In this document: in pieces, positions 12,291 through 26,500 of the stretch | Layout of the letters: every line of letters starts with the position of its first letter | Numbering within the stretch: the stretch's first letter is position 1 | Source of the DNA: Sipunculus nudus | Lineage: Eukaryota > Annelida > Sipuncula > Golfingiida > Sipunculidae | Assembly (NCBI GenBank): GCA_026874595.1 | Contig: CM049310.1 | Location: forward strand, 44,795,058-44,859,057 | Reading direction: 5' to 3' | Length of the DNA stretch: 64,000 bases | Position numbers and translations under genes: made by a program | Notes under the pieces: model-generated | Told to the model about the DNA's origin: nothing | Seen by the model: only the letters and a program-made list of their open reading frames with translations | Database searches by the model: none

Positions 12291-13985
12291 TTGTGTTTGA
12301 AATTATTCGACACCAGGCGACAAATTATATTCTTTACCTAACTAAATGCTAGATAAACAGTTGTAAAAAAGTTTCTAAGACAAAAACAAAAACCAGGTAA
12401 TTCCAGGCGCCATATTTTGTTTAAAGTTCCAATTTCTTCACTCAAAATACTTTCACCAATGAGTACGGAAAGGTTGAATGCAAAGTGATCAGACATCTTG
12501 TTTTTATTTTTTGTAAACGGCCCGTTGTCCTACTATGCATGAGGTGACAAGGCGGGCTGAGAATCTGCGTTTGTTACGTATTTTCCATAAAAAAACAGTG
12601 CATAATGCTTCCCTGTTACATACAACACAAACCGGGGCAGCTCGGGTATCAGTACTTCTGCTCAAAATCAAAGTGCTGCGCGGCCGTCTTATCCATCTTA
12701 TCTTGTTCTTGTGTCAGCGTCATCTTCCTGGTGATTCACGGATGCTTATCGAGCATCCCTGAAGCCAAATTCTGCACACTGTGCAGATAACGTGCATCAC
12801 TTGTCAGGCAAAAACTGCTCGGTTTCTGCTTGATAATTTCCGCCAGGGAGAGTTATGTTTTATACCCAAGTTTTCTTTCATTTAGCAAGATCCTTAATTC
12901 ACAATATACTATTTTTTACAAGTTTTTTTCAGTTCTTTTTGCATGCATGTGTTCGTGTAGGATGGCATGTTAGATCGCGGAATCAGGTTTACACTGAGCG
13001 AAATATGGTTGAAAGTTTGATGTGATGGGAGGATCTTTAATTTTTTTTCTGTGGAAAGGCTAAACCTGTATAGTGCACTTTTCGTTGGAAAGGAGAAAAG
13101 AATTTCGATCCCTGATAAGCATCCAACCAAGCTGATGTGTGAATTAGAAACCTATACTGGATGTAAAATCTCGGGCCTTTCGAGAAAGCCGTCAACTATA
13201 ACTCATATCCCTTCCCTTGTCTTCAGAAAATGGCGACCCCAAAGCATATAAAATCACGGGCCATTCGAGAACTTAGCGATTACAAAGCATATGTATTCTT
13301 TAAATTAGTGATATCAAATGATCATATAAGGATTAAAGAGTTACCTCAACGTATCGTTGTTTTCGGCATATTCGAGTGTAAATATTCGAGTGCGCCAATA
13401 GGTACAATTGGTAAAAAAAAAAAGTTCTACACTCTGAGATCGAGCCGACGTGGGGAAGGCTCGATTTGAGCGAAGACGGCAGAAAGTGGTTTACTTTAGA
13501 TAATGAGTGAGGGATTAATTTAAAAAAATACATTTATGGAACCCTTCCGGGTATCTCGAGGCCAGCTTTAAGAGAAGGGTGCTTCAAGTATAGACTACAT
13601 TCCGGGTATATTTTGACTGCTTGAGCCGCGGATGAAGAACAGTCGCAGGACCTGACTTGTGAAGAGCTCAGGCGGCCTGTACGTGGGCAGGAATTGAAGT
13701 GTCTAAGTTGGCGGGAAGAGCCATCAGAACTCAGCAGACGTAATAGATGGCGCCAGCCGTCAAGGCCATTATGGCATTAGGTTGGAGTTCATGAAGGACG
13801 AGGCAGGTGGCCACACTTTTCTCCAGCGATCTCCCACGTTGCCGGCCAGTAAGAACCGCGAAATTTGGTTAATTCATTCTATACAACATTTGTAACGTTT
13901 CCTCTTTGAATAGTAACCTTACACCATCATTCCTTGACCTGTAATACTGATTTCCTGAGTACAACATACCTTATCGTATTCACTT
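12291..13985. other. non-coding interval
   Basis: No supported gene. Frames at 12605-12790 (Cys-rich with one hydrophobic stretch) and 13051-13469 were considered and not accepted. The region 13430-13870 is richer in G+C than its surroundings. Confidence 0.45.
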
Positions 13986-14135
13986 ATAATTTATGTATAC
14001 ATATAATACAATAATACACTTATATTCAAATACTAGATATTTGTTGATGGTACATCAGAAATAATTTATGTATACATATAATACAATAATACACTTATAT
14101 TCAAATACTAGATATTTGTTGATGGTACATCAGAA
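13986..14135. repeat. 75-bp perfect tandem duplication
   Basis: Positions 13986-14060 and 14061-14135 are identical over 75 bases, beginning ATAATTTATGTATACATATA and ending GATGGTACATCAGAA. Perfect identity in AT-rich non-coding DNA suggests a very recent event or an assembly artefact. Confidence 0.95.
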
Positions 14136-14414
14136 ATTTCTTTTGCTGAAACAAATTGCATACGTGACGCATTGGACATTTTTCTTTTTAAAATACTCAG
14201 CCAAATACAATATCATGAAAACTGTGAAGTCAGTTTCGAGATAATGCCACTTTACAATGTCAAATACTGATTGAAATATTAGATAATGAAAATGTAATAA
14301 AAACTTGTCCTTTGTTAAGGAACACATACAAACGTCAATACGTATACATAACTCCCACATGCACCGGATCCCCACCGTATTTTCAAGGCATTCCATCGGT
14401 TACCGAACACCTGA

Positions 14415-14580
14415 GAAGAGTGGTTCTTGAGTAGCTTAGTTGGTGACCTTGAGATCTAGGTGTAAGGTCATGGCCATTTAAGTAAACGTTTGTTTGGTCT
14501 TGACCGAAGTAGCATTGGGTGGCAACTTTACCTCTCAGCCTCTGTCAGCATTCTGACCGGGGATTCTTCCCACATAAACA
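14415..14580 (+). mobile_element. possible tRNA-like SINE fragment
   Basis: AGTAGCTTAGTTGGTGACC (from about 14430) resembles a tRNA A-box region and AAGGTCATGGCCATT, about 30 bases on, a decayed B-box. The following 100 bases have no tRNA similarity. Ends and family are not determined; a chance match is possible. Confidence 0.3.
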
Positions 14581-15251
14581 CTGTTTTACACCTTTCTCCA
14601 TTATAAATGAATAGCTGCGACTGTACTTACAAAAAAAAAATAAAGCGTCACGACATCACCCGTGTGTTATAGGAAAGGTTTTTATTCATATTCAAAAGTA
14701 TTCTTTGCATCGAGTCCGAAGTCTGTGGAGAAAATATTTCTGTAAATGTATTAATCTACCTTTTCGTTGAAGAGGGGAGAAAATTTAGTAAAAAGACGAC
14801 TATTTTATTGGTAGATAAAACGGAAATGAAACGTGGGTTGTCTATCAATCTTTTTATGCTGATTCAGCATACAGACGACCTCATATATTTTACTGTAAAT
14901 GTATAAACGCTAAAAAACAGCACAGATTCCGCATCGCCAGACAGCACTTCCAATATGCATAATGGTATCACGGCAGTTTTCTTTGAAGTTGAGGTTTTTT
15001 ATGCTTAAAAAAGGCGGACGTATATTTTTCCGTTACCCCAAGCAATAATTCCAATGAAAATCGGGAAAATGATTTTAGCAAGAAACAGTTGTATTTACTG
15101 CAGCAGAAAATGTTCCCGTGTGCTGTCAGGATAATCAGGAAAACATGGCTGCATGCTGCACCAAAAAAAAAATCCTAAACGTATCAAAACATGTCATGGC
15201 GGGAAAAAGATTGGAGCTCAGCTGACCACAGGCGGATACATTGAAATTTCT

Positions 15252-15290
15252 TGACCGGGGGATATAACGGTCTGCATATACCCCCGGTCA
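15252..15290. other. inverted repeat (hairpin)
   Basis: TGACCGGGGGATATA pairs with TATACCCCCGGTCA across a loop of about 10 bases, with one bulged base. The GC-rich stem stands out in its AT-rich setting. Role unknown. Confidence 0.6.
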
Positions 15291-15539
15291 CGTCTGTTTA
15301 CAGTTCATGCGGACTTTATATTCATGAGGTAAAAGTCTAGCTGCTTTTAGGGTTGTATATACATGGTAGACCTGATAATATTGTTTTACTTTACTTTTCC
15401 TGAGGGTTCGGCATCTTCCAGGTATTAAAGCACAGCGCCTTCCCACACAACTCGCCTTGTATACCATTCAAATGCTCCATAAACCCGATGGATATGTGAC
15501 GCAGTTAACGACCCGAATGGAGTGAAGGCTGTTTGCTCA

Positions 15540-15617
15540 CATCTGGCTTCACCTAGCTCTCTCACACAGTGCCTCCATCTCCGCTTCTACAGCATCACTC
15601 TCAAGCTTCTCCGGCAG
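15540..15617 (+). other. candidate 5' non-coding exon with donor
   Basis: A pyrimidine-rich stretch of balanced composition ends in TTCTCCGGCAG followed by GTGAGAGC, close to the ideal animal splice donor. It is the kind of sequence expected for a 5' untranslated first exon on the + strand. It could belong to the GPCR 22 kb downstream, but nothing in the sequence proves the link. Confidence 0.2.
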
Positions 15618-18600
15618 GTGAGAGCAAGCTGTAGCGACGTTTGATCCATTCTGCTTGACTGGCCCTGCAGCGCTTTGTTAACACACCTCCCGCCATTGTT
15701 GGAAATACATTTAAACCTGCAGAAAGTTACCTGAATGTTACTGATGTAAATGCGTTGGTGAAAAAAAAAACTTACTTAACCTCATAAAACCCGGAAAAGA
15801 CAGGTACGTTATACTTCTTTCATCCATTTAGTTACCATCTGGGGTGTACAGTGGTACTTATGTTTCGTGATAAGTCTCCGTCTCGCTGGCTTTTAACGTA
15901 TCCAATCCTATCAAAATGTTTTCTTTTTTTTCTTAATTGTATTCATTAATTGAATTAGTGCATCATTCCTCGATAAAGATCATATTGACTATAGAGAGAG
16001 GTTTCCGTTTGTCTGTCATTTTTTCTTAAAAAAGATGCTTGAAACTTCGTTTGAAGACTTATTAGGTTTTTGTAAATGAGATATTGCATGTGCACTAAGA
16101 TTGCTTGCGTGACAGTGGATACATTTGTATTTGCGTGGCGCACTCATAGCTTATTAAGATGTTGTTTGCAAACATAACATTCACAAGAACGACATGTATG
16201 AAATCATAATGGGATATTCATGATTTCATTATGTCTCCTTCAAATACTTTAGTTTCGAACATGTTTATTCAATGCTATTTGTACAAGGCTGTCTGAATAA
16301 TTATTTAGACACTTTGATTTAATGGTACAGTATTTTAGGGATATATCCTATTTGCTGTAATATGCTGAAAAAATGAAACGCACACATCAAGAAACTTATA
16401 AAACCTTAATCCGACGGGTAAAGGACAATTTTAATATTAGATAGGTCTATGAAATATAATATTTAAAAAATAAACCAAACGTCTAAGATATACTGATTGC
16501 ATGCACGTTATAACTTTGTCCTAAACCGAACTATAAGAAAACAGCGCAAAATGTGTTGTGGCGTGTATAGTAGCCGGGTAGATAACATATATAACGAGGT
16601 AAAAGGTCATAACTACCCCTGTGTGCGAATGGAAAACCTTCCAATCATTCGGCAGCCTTAAGGGTAGCCAGTAGAGTATGTCAAGTACTTGATTTATGTG
16701 TGTAGACATCGGAAATATGTAACAACACGGGCAGTCACCTGTGGACGAACGTGTTTGAGGAAAGGAACGGAGAGAGGATAATTCAGTACCGAAGAACAGT
16801 CAATTCGGACATCTTTGATACACCAATGATATGTTTTCATGTTTAAATAAAACCAAATTTCCAGGTTTAATAACCAGATCCGCTCAGATGAATTAGCACA
16901 AGAACAGGAGCGGGTAATTTAAGAGGGCACGGACGATCATTTGTTCCTGTCTCGACTTGGCCCATGGTTCGTAATGGAACTGATTTCTATTTTTCCGAAT
17001 TCACTATAAAGATATCTTTGTATATTAACATCGAGAATGGCATTTTAAATCCTTAGACATTTAAAATATGTACCAGATATGTGTCAGGTAAATATTGCAC
17101 CATATATTCACCTCTTTCCGACTCTTCATGCATTTTCCTCAGTTTGATCACACCAGTTAGATTCTACACACGTCGAAGTTCAGCAAGCATGTTATCTAGA
17201 TCAACAGCAACCAAGGAATTTACATTATCAGGTTCAGGAAACAGAGTAGTCATTTGGAGCATACTAAAATCCCGCCTGATTAAGTTTGTAGAGCTCTATA
17301 GCTTGGCTGTATTTCTGTATCAGCTTAATTTTGCCATGAGATAGGACCATGTTTCTTATTTCGCCGACTTAAAATACATGCGAAGTGGTGTAATGAGATA
17401 CGGACGACAAGACGAATGAACTAGATGACTGTAGGATGAAATGGAGATCAGATGAGAGTATTTCAGGACAAGATGACCTTATACGGTCTGGCTTTCAAAT
17501 GTGTTTAATTAAATCTGGTTCCATACACTACTCAAACACGTGAAAGTGTAAAGGAAGAGGTGTCTGAAAAGAACCCAAAGAAAAGGACGGAAAGCTTTTA
17601 TCTCCTGCTGATTCTGATACCCGTCTATAGGCGCCGAAACCTTGGCTGAGAGAGAGCGGAATAATTGCCGCCAGAGTGTTTCCCCAGACGAAATGATTTC
17701 TTATGTCCTGTTCCAATTATTATCATTTAAAATGCACTTAAGACTCAAAAAGCTCCATAATGTTCAAGGTTCACCTGATGTATTTCAATAGTATTTTACA
17801 GTCCTACGTTTTATTAAGAAAGCGTATTTGAGTCCGGGGTTGACTGGTTATTCCACATAAATTTAATAAAATTAAACGAATTTAATATATATTTATTTAT
17901 TTTTATTATATTTTTTATTTAATATATAAAAATTTTAAAATGTTTTATATAAAGTAAATTTCAATGAACAGTAACCCGAGAAGATGGTCATCATATCAAT
18001 CTTGTAGATTAATTGGCGTCATAGCGTTGTCCAGGTGTCAGTGTATTAGAATCAGTCTTGCATTCATAAATTTTCACGAGATTCTCAAGGAATTGGTAAT
18101 TTTTTTTATTTGGAGAGGAATCAGAGTGGATCTACCCATTTGAGTATATCAGTATAATGTTTCTTATGAAAGACTTATATGTGTAAAACAGTAAATGTGA
18201 CGGGAAATATTAAAACGTGTAAATGTGAAGCAACAAAATATAATAATTTGCAACTACATGGTTTAACATTGCAAATCGTAGAAATATTATATGATTACAA
18301 GTATCTTGATAAAAACGTTAAGTATAAGTTATGACGTTGATGTAAAATAAAGCGCTTGAAAATGCACGTTTTGTGTTCATATATTTATATAGTTATGTGA
18401 CAGATAAGTACACTAACATATTTGTTGCGTGCCTGATGGTTCAGCAAAAAAGGTTACACCAGAGATCCCAGAAACTATCTGTGTGTAAGCATTTGGTGCA
18501 TCGGAGGAAAAGGTCACTAAATGTCAAAGGTCACGAAATGCAATATGTCAATATTGTCAGGAGTGTACCTTCGTCCCGTTCTTTTTTGATGATGCACTCA

Positions 18601-21600
18601 AGTGAACTATGGGTCTAAAACCGACGTGTCATCATAAGAACAGGTGTTTACGATAAACATCTATGCAAGCCTACGTTCGTTTATTTTTAATGTACCCAAA
18701 CTAAACCATCTTTATTTATTTTACATTTGTATATTATTACTTGAGGATATCGTGGTAGGTCCTACTATTAATTTCATATTACACCCGTGTATATTTGCCC
18801 ACACACAAGCGCACACAACGGAATAAACTAGAAATATCCTTACGTAGCTTGGAGCTGAGGAATGGAACATACCCTTTAAACATTGGAATAATCCGATATT
18901 CGAATCTAATTCGAGAATAAGGCTGTTTCAGATAATCAGGTAAGATAACTAATTAAATATGTCAGTTGCTACGACACCTTCATCGATATATCGTTCCTAT
19001 TCGATTAATGGTATATCAACAGCCCATCCCCCTCAGGCTTATAATCTACCATCAGCGTTTTCCTATGTATTTTTATTTCCAAATATATATTTCGTGGAAT
19101 TTCCTATTTTTCTTTACTCCACTGTGTAAAATTTACTTTATTAACTCTCTTATTTTTTTCTAAGGCCAGTTCTAAGGTTGTTTTAAGTAGTTGTCCGTGT
19201 TTAATATTAACCGGTCGGTTTATATATAAAATATTAAGGTATTAGAGTTTCTCAGATATACTGTCATTTATGTTAGAAGCAGGGAAGTTTACATGTCTGT
19301 CACCTTTGTACATGTCTTTCACCGTTTACACTGTCGTTGTATGGGGTCAATAGGTTTGTTGCAATATACCGATCATATCCTCATTTATATCGATCATATC
19401 ATATGATCACCAACAGACAGGGGACTTTATATCTCTAATCGACAGATTCTGGAGCAATAAGTGGCTATTATCATGTCTAATAATGGGGGGGGGGGGTATT
19501 CGGTGATTCTTCTGTATTGAATTACCCCCGCTTATACTTATAGCTACTTTATCTCCTCAACTTCATCTTCTTATTATTATTTATAAATACTTATTATATC
19601 ATTATCCAATTAAAGCCTGCTAATTACGTACCTTATTTGTCAAATTTGTGTGATGTGGTTCCTGGCTTTCTATTGGTACATATCAATGAAATTTACTTCC
19701 TTCCTACTGAGAAAAGTTTTTATAACGCCGCTCTGACGAATGCAGGAGCTTAATAAGTTGTTGGTTAACAAGATTGAGCTACCTATGTTGACACACAGGA
19801 AAACCATGTAACCCCAAAGTGGTTAATTGCTCACCTCACTAGCTGTTGTTGCTCGGAGCATGTGAAACAACAAAATCTTTCGTCTTTTGCAAAACTCTGG
19901 ATCATCTGAAATGAAGCTAGATTTCCTCGCTGGAAGTGTTTGGATTACTATCGGCGGTCATATAGGCGGCCCAGTGTTTTTTAAACACGTGGACATATAG
20001 GACGCTGACAGCCTGTTCACCGTGGGATCGGCGCTTTGTTGTTTATATCTTATCAAGGGGTTCAAGAGATGTTATACTCGCCAAATATAGCCCAAATAGA
20101 GCCCTCTCAAAAACACTTGGGAGGTAACACAAGCCCGTGTTCACTTATTTATATAAATGTTGTCATGCATGAAATAAGTCAATCAATTTTTGCAAACACA
20201 AAGAAAGCATCTCGCACGTATACAGAAACATGAAGCCGTTATGTCCCCGCAGTGTCTCTGTCTGGGAGGTTGTAAAATAAATGTGTTGCCCCGCAGTTTC
20301 TAATTGATCAAACAAATAAGGCTGTCATGTTGTCCAGTCAAATGACGCAACCCAAGATATTTCGGGTATGTGTCACCCTGACGGAAATTCTCCATCCATG
20401 TACTATCAATAATAAAAATGAGCACATGGTAACGTCATCAACCTACCATCCCGTCGGATTTTTTTAGCGAACGTGTGAACGGCAGGAGCTAGCATCACCA
20501 ATATATTTGCAAATAATCAATCATCTGAAAACTCTATCGGATTTTGTTTATTTTTTTCTAACTGCATTTTCTTAGATTGTAGAGGGAAAAAGCTAAAAAC
20601 AAGCTTTAAAAATCTTCTTCTCCGCAACTGTCCAGCCAAATTGTCCAATATTTCACAAAAATGATCCCTGGATACGTATGATGCGTATGACACATATTAA
20701 AATCAATGAACGTATTTGGATAATATTATATGGAAAAGAGGGTTTCCACACATAGCAGTTATTAAGTAAGTTGTGAGAGTCATTTTGGGCTAGCAGCATT
20801 TTGCCCCTTAAACATAAAAGTGTGTCAGTGTGGCACGATCTCCTGTGTCGAGAACCGCACTGTTAATCTCGATGAGAATGCATACACAACCAATGTGAGA
20901 ATACTGTCTTTATGCAAACCGCCGTCTGATTTTCATTCAAAGAACCCAAGGGAGACATGTTTGTAGGCGGTCAGATATTCAACAAACACGCAGAGTGGTT
21001 TACCATTATGCTGAATCACACAGAAATCTGTTTTCAATATGGAAAGTGTTATGAATAAGTCCAATATGAAAATACACAAACATATGTCATGGTATGTTTA
21101 TGTGACATCTTGCTATTAGATTATGAGACGTCAACAATGACGGGAACAATGACGGGAACATTTGTGTCACGACGCAAAGTAAGTTTAATTTAAGTATTTT
21201 CTAGAATTGGAGGGGGAATGCGCTCACCGACCGCTCGTATTTGAACGAGTGTATCCGAAATTTTGGAGCGTCAATGAATGGTACAAGAATCGGGTTATTT
21301 TTGCTGATATAATTATATATGTTTCACGGCACATGTAGGATTTATAATCAAATTACCTGCCCATACGGGTTTGCGTGTAGTTTCAGTATATCCTATTAAA
21401 CCTGAAGTGGATTCTTTATATTCGAAATTTCCGGGGACAGAGCAATATAAATACATAAGGCCTTGAACCCGAACTAAACCTGCACTTAAAAAGCTCCATA
21501 TGTTACGGAACCTTTGCTGCATTTTATGTACGGTATATCCACACTACGTTTATCACGGTCAGCTCAGTTGATTCGCAAGGAATAACATACATTTAGCGAT

Positions 21601-21827
21601 TCCTCTCAAACCAATTTCCAAATTAAAATTGTAGACTTTGAATATATGTTGGCCGCTCACTTTACTTTGAGTTATGAGGGTTTCATTTTGTTCAGCTTTG
21701 TTTTCGGTGCTGTCACAGATATATACTAATCAACACAAACGGTAACATGTAGTTAGAGTTGAGTCTCTGCACAACTTACTTTATTGAACTGATTTTGTGA
21801 TCTCTCTCGCAGTGTTTCATAGTTTTC

Positions 21828-21830
<3 letters not shown>

Positions 21831-21875
<45 letters not shown>
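21831..21875. repeat. (TA)n microsatellite
   Basis: Uninterrupted TA dinucleotides over about 45 bases. Confidence 0.97.
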
Positions 21876-21878
<3 letters not shown>

Positions 21879-23762
21879 GTATCAGCACTATAATCCTTAA
21901 ATTTTTAGTGTGACTACCTATTTATTTATCCTGTTCAAACACGAGTAATTTATAACAACATATATTTAGTGAAGTGTTTTTACATTACATTGGTAACTAA
22001 AAATCTACATTCTAGGGAATCCAGACCTCCGCCATGCATGTGGTTGGTCCCCACTGTGGAATGATCCAAAAAAAAAAAAAAACTTTCTTTATTTGGCCCG
22101 TATGCCAAGTTTCATTCATGCAAAATTTGTGAAATATTTGTGAATATTCCTTCATGACTTTCCTGAATCTGGATCAACAGCCGGACCCACACCACAATCC
22201 ATTCGATTCTTCTTTGGCTTTTTTTTAAATGTCCTGCAACTTTCAAAAATTTCCTTTCCTGATTGCATGAGTTATGTTGTGAACAAACACACAAACACAC
22301 ACAAACGGGGATGAATGCATACGCTCCTGACATTGTTTAAATATAGTTGATCCATTGTACTGGATATAACGTTACTGCATAAAAGAGCTATTGAACAAGA
22401 AAATTATAAAACCCTATCCCGTTTTATCGCATACTGTGACCTCAAAAGACATATAGGAAACGTTGTGACGCAGTTGCACGCAATTTTATTTTGTTGCTGA
22501 CTCTTTGAAAGCCACACCTTAAAGACCTCAAATACGATTCGAAAATATTAAAATATCCCTAATGCCGGCAGTAAATGTCTGCTTGAGTCGACCTAGAGAA
22601 CATATCACGAACCGTATTGAGAAAACCGATCGGTTTGTATCGAGGTATCGAAATAATCCCTCGATACAACTGAACGACCATGTCCAGTGCAAGTTTTACT
22701 AACGTCCTGTCTAGTGACGTAATATCACTGACTTCATTAGCAAGCATAAGCTCTACGAGTGCATTTCTATATCAAGTGCAGCATCTATTTTTATATTTTA
22801 TACTATTATCGTCATGAATGTCTTGTTTGTCGACGTATTTTTTTTTTTACCCCCACTCTTCATAAAATAAACAGCTTTTTGGCCTTCTGATTTATTTCAC
22901 TTTTCCCCTGATCCGCACTCATAGGAACTTAATAGGCACCAAACTTATCATTAAAAGCCGTTTTGCGTGTTTATGCATGCATCTAAAATCGCACCGAACG
23001 ACCTTAACGAACGGTATATGAGGTTGGGGTCGACGTGAGAGTATCGAGTTCAATATGTCATATTGCCATAGTAACATGCTAAAAATCCCGCTTCCCATAG
23101 CTCTGTAACAGTCGCTTATCAAACTATAACTGTTTGATGTTGTACCCCTTTCCCAAGTGGGTTGAATCCTATTTACACTGATCTCTTTGCTTTTATCTTG
23201 TATTTAACGCCAGAACTCGCGATGCTTAAATCGATGGCAGATTATATATGCACCTGTGTATTCACACGCCAGGAGCGAGTCCTAAAACTCTTTTTTTTTA
23301 ACGACCACCTGCTCTGGCTGTATGTTACCTGTCATATTTGTTTTGTACAGGTAACGTACAGGTGTCTACAATAGGTAAACATATAACTACATACGCAGCT
23401 CCTATTGTGAATACACCTTGCACACCTCAAGTGATAAAAAATATAAAGGTGCCTTGTTTCATAGAATATTCATGTACAATTATGCTGTTATGTCGGATAC
23501 GAATACCTCTAATTAATCAACCGATAACGATACCACTATGCTACCAGTGCAAACATTAGAAAAGATGTTTCTTAATCAGGACAAAAGACGGAAAAAGTTA
23601 ATTGGACCACATTCATTTATCGGTTAAAAGTTCTGTTTTTTTAAATTTAAAACTAAAGTTTTGTCTCAAGCTCTATACCCGTGTTAATAGAAGATTTCTC
23701 GCGTCATACTGGAAATCCGAACTCAAAACTTTAACATGCGGAGGTAATACTGGCTCCATGGC
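21876..23762. other. non-coding interval
   Basis: No gene supported. There is an A run at 22069-22082 and T runs near 22842 and 23292. Confidence 0.5.
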
Positions 23763-24572
23763 AGGAAGGTTTATATATGGTAGTTCACTCACTTAATACA
23801 CTGAATTCGTCTGGACATCAAGTGCAATACCTATTGTTACCTATATATTTTATTCTCATATCTATAAATTCTCATCTGCGAGCGTACTTTTCATTAATTA
23901 AATGCGTTAAATTAATAAACGTGTCTGGCCCATATTGTTACCAAATATTTCATTCTCATATCTATAAATTTCACGTTTGCAAGCGTATTTTTCATTAAAG
24001 AAATGAATTCGTTAATTAAATAAATAGGTTTGGCCCCTTTAGCTATTTTAAATATTTACCAAAGCTGCACTCACAGGACCTTCTTGGAACCGCCAGATAT
24101 TTATAGATTTAGACATAAGGAACTCATGAATTAAACTGCGATTAGGAATTAAACATATTAAAGTAAACCATCCCTTATCAAAAAGCACTCCTGTATAGAT
24201 TCCAATATAGATAATTTTCATAAAATACAAAGGAAGGTTTATGTATGGTAGTACCCACTTAATAATTCCATGAATTCATTTGGACATCAAGTGCAATACC
24301 TATTGTTACCTATATATTTTATAAATTTCTCATTTGCGAGCGTAGTTTTCATTTATTTAATGCGTTAATTTAATAAACGCGTCTGGCTCCTTTTTTCACC
24401 AATATATTTTATTCTCATATCTATAAATATCTCGTTTGCGAGCGTGTTTTTCATTAAATGAATGAATGCGTTAATTAAATAAACATGTTTGGCCCCTTTA
24501 GCTATTTTAAATTTTTATCCAGCATGCACTCACAGACCTTTTTGGAACCGCTAGACATTTATAGATTTAGAA
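23763..24572. repeat. 468-bp direct segmental duplication
   Basis: Copy 1 (about 23763-24113) and copy 2 (24231-24571) align from AGGAAGGTTTAT to TTATAGATTTAGA with an offset of about 468 bases and modest divergence. Inside each copy, a module of about 110-120 bases is itself doubled (TATTTTATTCTCATATCTAT, then GCGAGCGT, then TTTTCATTAA). The segment between the copies (24114-24230) is unrelated. It may be a decayed mobile element, but no termini or coding sequence were seen. Confidence 0.85.
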
Positions 24573-26331
24573 ACTTTTCTTTTTATTTATTTATACAGCA
24601 TTTATATGACGAAAAGAAATGGAAATGTACAATAGGCCTTTTTTTAACGGACTTCTGAAGACTGTCCAGCTGTGAAATGGCATACTTTAATTTTCTGTGT
24701 TTCTTCATGACTTAGTTGCGATGAGAGATCAAACACTATGACGTCACATGCTTTGTTGGCGAATGGGAAGAGGGGTTCATTTGGTTATTCAAAACTCTTG
24801 CGATATAATGCATTTATAATGGGAATTTCTATGAATGCCGATATTTAGTAAGGAACTCAAGTTTCCCCGAAATAAATTTTCAACATTTTTAGGAGAACGT
24901 GTTGTTAATTCTGCATAATTTTGCTCAGTTTGGAAAATCGGCTAAGAGCTTCTTTCCAACTCATATGGCAATGCACCTAGTTGCACGCAAACATTAGAGA
25001 TGAGAACCTGGACAGAGATGCATTGTGTTGAAAAAGTTAACTTATTAAAATATTTCGTGTAACCGCTGGTAAGCGTAAAAGAACACGGACACCCCTGAAA
25101 ACGCCGACAAATCGCGCCATGATAACGTGGTCTCTATCGCGCTCAATCGCTTTCACACCACGAAAGTGAGACGGCGCCAATAGGTACATGTCACAACAAA
25201 AGTTAACTCCATATGGCTTCCCCTGTCTACACAAATTTTGGGAATAATATACGTTTTTCACTTAAGTATATTTATACATCTGTCTCTCAGCAAAAAACTG
25301 CCGTCGAAGCTGACATCTGGTGAGAAAATTTAGAACTGTTTTCAATCTCGGAGCAAGGTCCATGGAGTTGCCGAGATATCGGAAATGATGGTGCAGTGGT
25401 GATGGTATGCGCTCTTTTGGTGTTTGTTTGTCCAACAAGGTGCACTAATAAAACTTTGTATTAATGTCAGGGCAAGTATGAGGTACTGTCTTCCCAGGAG
25501 AGGAGGGAGATCTTGATGCAGCCGGAAATAGCGGTCATGTCTGTTGTCATGTCGCTTTTAATGTGATACGATTAGTTGTACCTTGTACTTGTATCCTGTT
25601 TCACGAGAGAATCAGAGCGTTAAAGCTAAGATTTATCAAGCTATACAGGCTTTGGGTGATATTCGAAACAGTGTTCAAAGTCAATAATAATGATCCTCCA
25701 TTAAATTACGCTTTAATTATCATCTCCTTATATATAAACCTGTTGCTGATGACATGGATTCACTCAAAGCTGATCAGTACTTTATAGACAGCTAGGTAGA
25801 AGAGAGCTGACATATGAGTGCATTTTGAACGCTCTCATTACTGAAGCCAGTTTATCGCATAGTAAAATGTACCAAAGGTATCACATGTACCGAAATACAC
25901 AGACAACGTTAATCTGAGGGCAGATTAGGGAAAAAATAACCCTAGAGATAAATGAAAATTCTTTCATTTCCATTACACAAACTCTAAAAATAACTACATT
26001 TCTGCCTGTTGGATGGGTTAAAAGGGCTTTGTCTTATCAACTGGTACGTCTGACTTTAGACAACCCCCTGGAAGGATCCAATTAACAAACCTAATCTATC
26101 AGAGACATTAACGAGACTCGTTAGGGGGCTAGACAAAAAGCGTTTAATCACCGTCTTCCACTTCCTTGTTCTAATGACCGACTTCACTGAGCAACATGAA
26201 ATAAGAAAGCACCGGATAAACCTTACCATCACATCCCAACTTAAGGTTTTCTTCTCTCCAGTGCCTGACACCACTAAGAAGCGCGGTGTGTGTGATATTT
26301 AAAAAAATGCCTATTGTACTTCCTGTGACCT
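24573..26331. other. non-coding interval
   Basis: No gene supported on either strand; no repeat structure recognised. Confidence 0.5.
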
Positions 26332-26500
26332 CAGGGGCGGATCCAGGATTTAGGAAGGGGGGGGGGGGGTCCAACCCAGGAGAACTAATGAAAGCCTAAA
26401 AAGTACCCAGGTCTGGAAAAGGGGGGGGGGGTCCAGGCGGCAAAATTTTGTCTGAAGCCCTTAAAAACGTTGCTTGTGATGGACCCCGGATCCGCTTCTG
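26332..26500. mobile_element. hAT-like MITE, copy B
   Basis: It begins CAGGGGCGGATCCAGGATTT and ends GGATCCGCTTCTG, giving inverted termini that match copy A at 10581-10769. Two runs of 10 or more G lie inside. Short length and lack of coding sequence make it non-autonomous. Confidence 0.75.

Larger units (their letters stand above)
14581..21830. other. long non-coding interval
   Basis: About 7 kb without a recognisable gene. It contains a 14-15-bp hairpin at 15252-15290, a 10-bp inverted repeat at 16198-16229, a very AT-rich tract at 17870-17945 and a G run at about 19486-19497. A candidate 5' exon with a good donor lies at 15540-15617 and is listed separately. Confidence 0.45.

Noticed and set aside
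12605-12790. Cys-rich frame with a hydrophobic stretch
   Set aside because: Only 61 codons, no matching exon ends and no family recognised; an overlapping frame is equally open.
21120-21165. Short ACAATGACGGGA duplication
   Set aside because: Two copies of about 15 bases are not informative by themselves.
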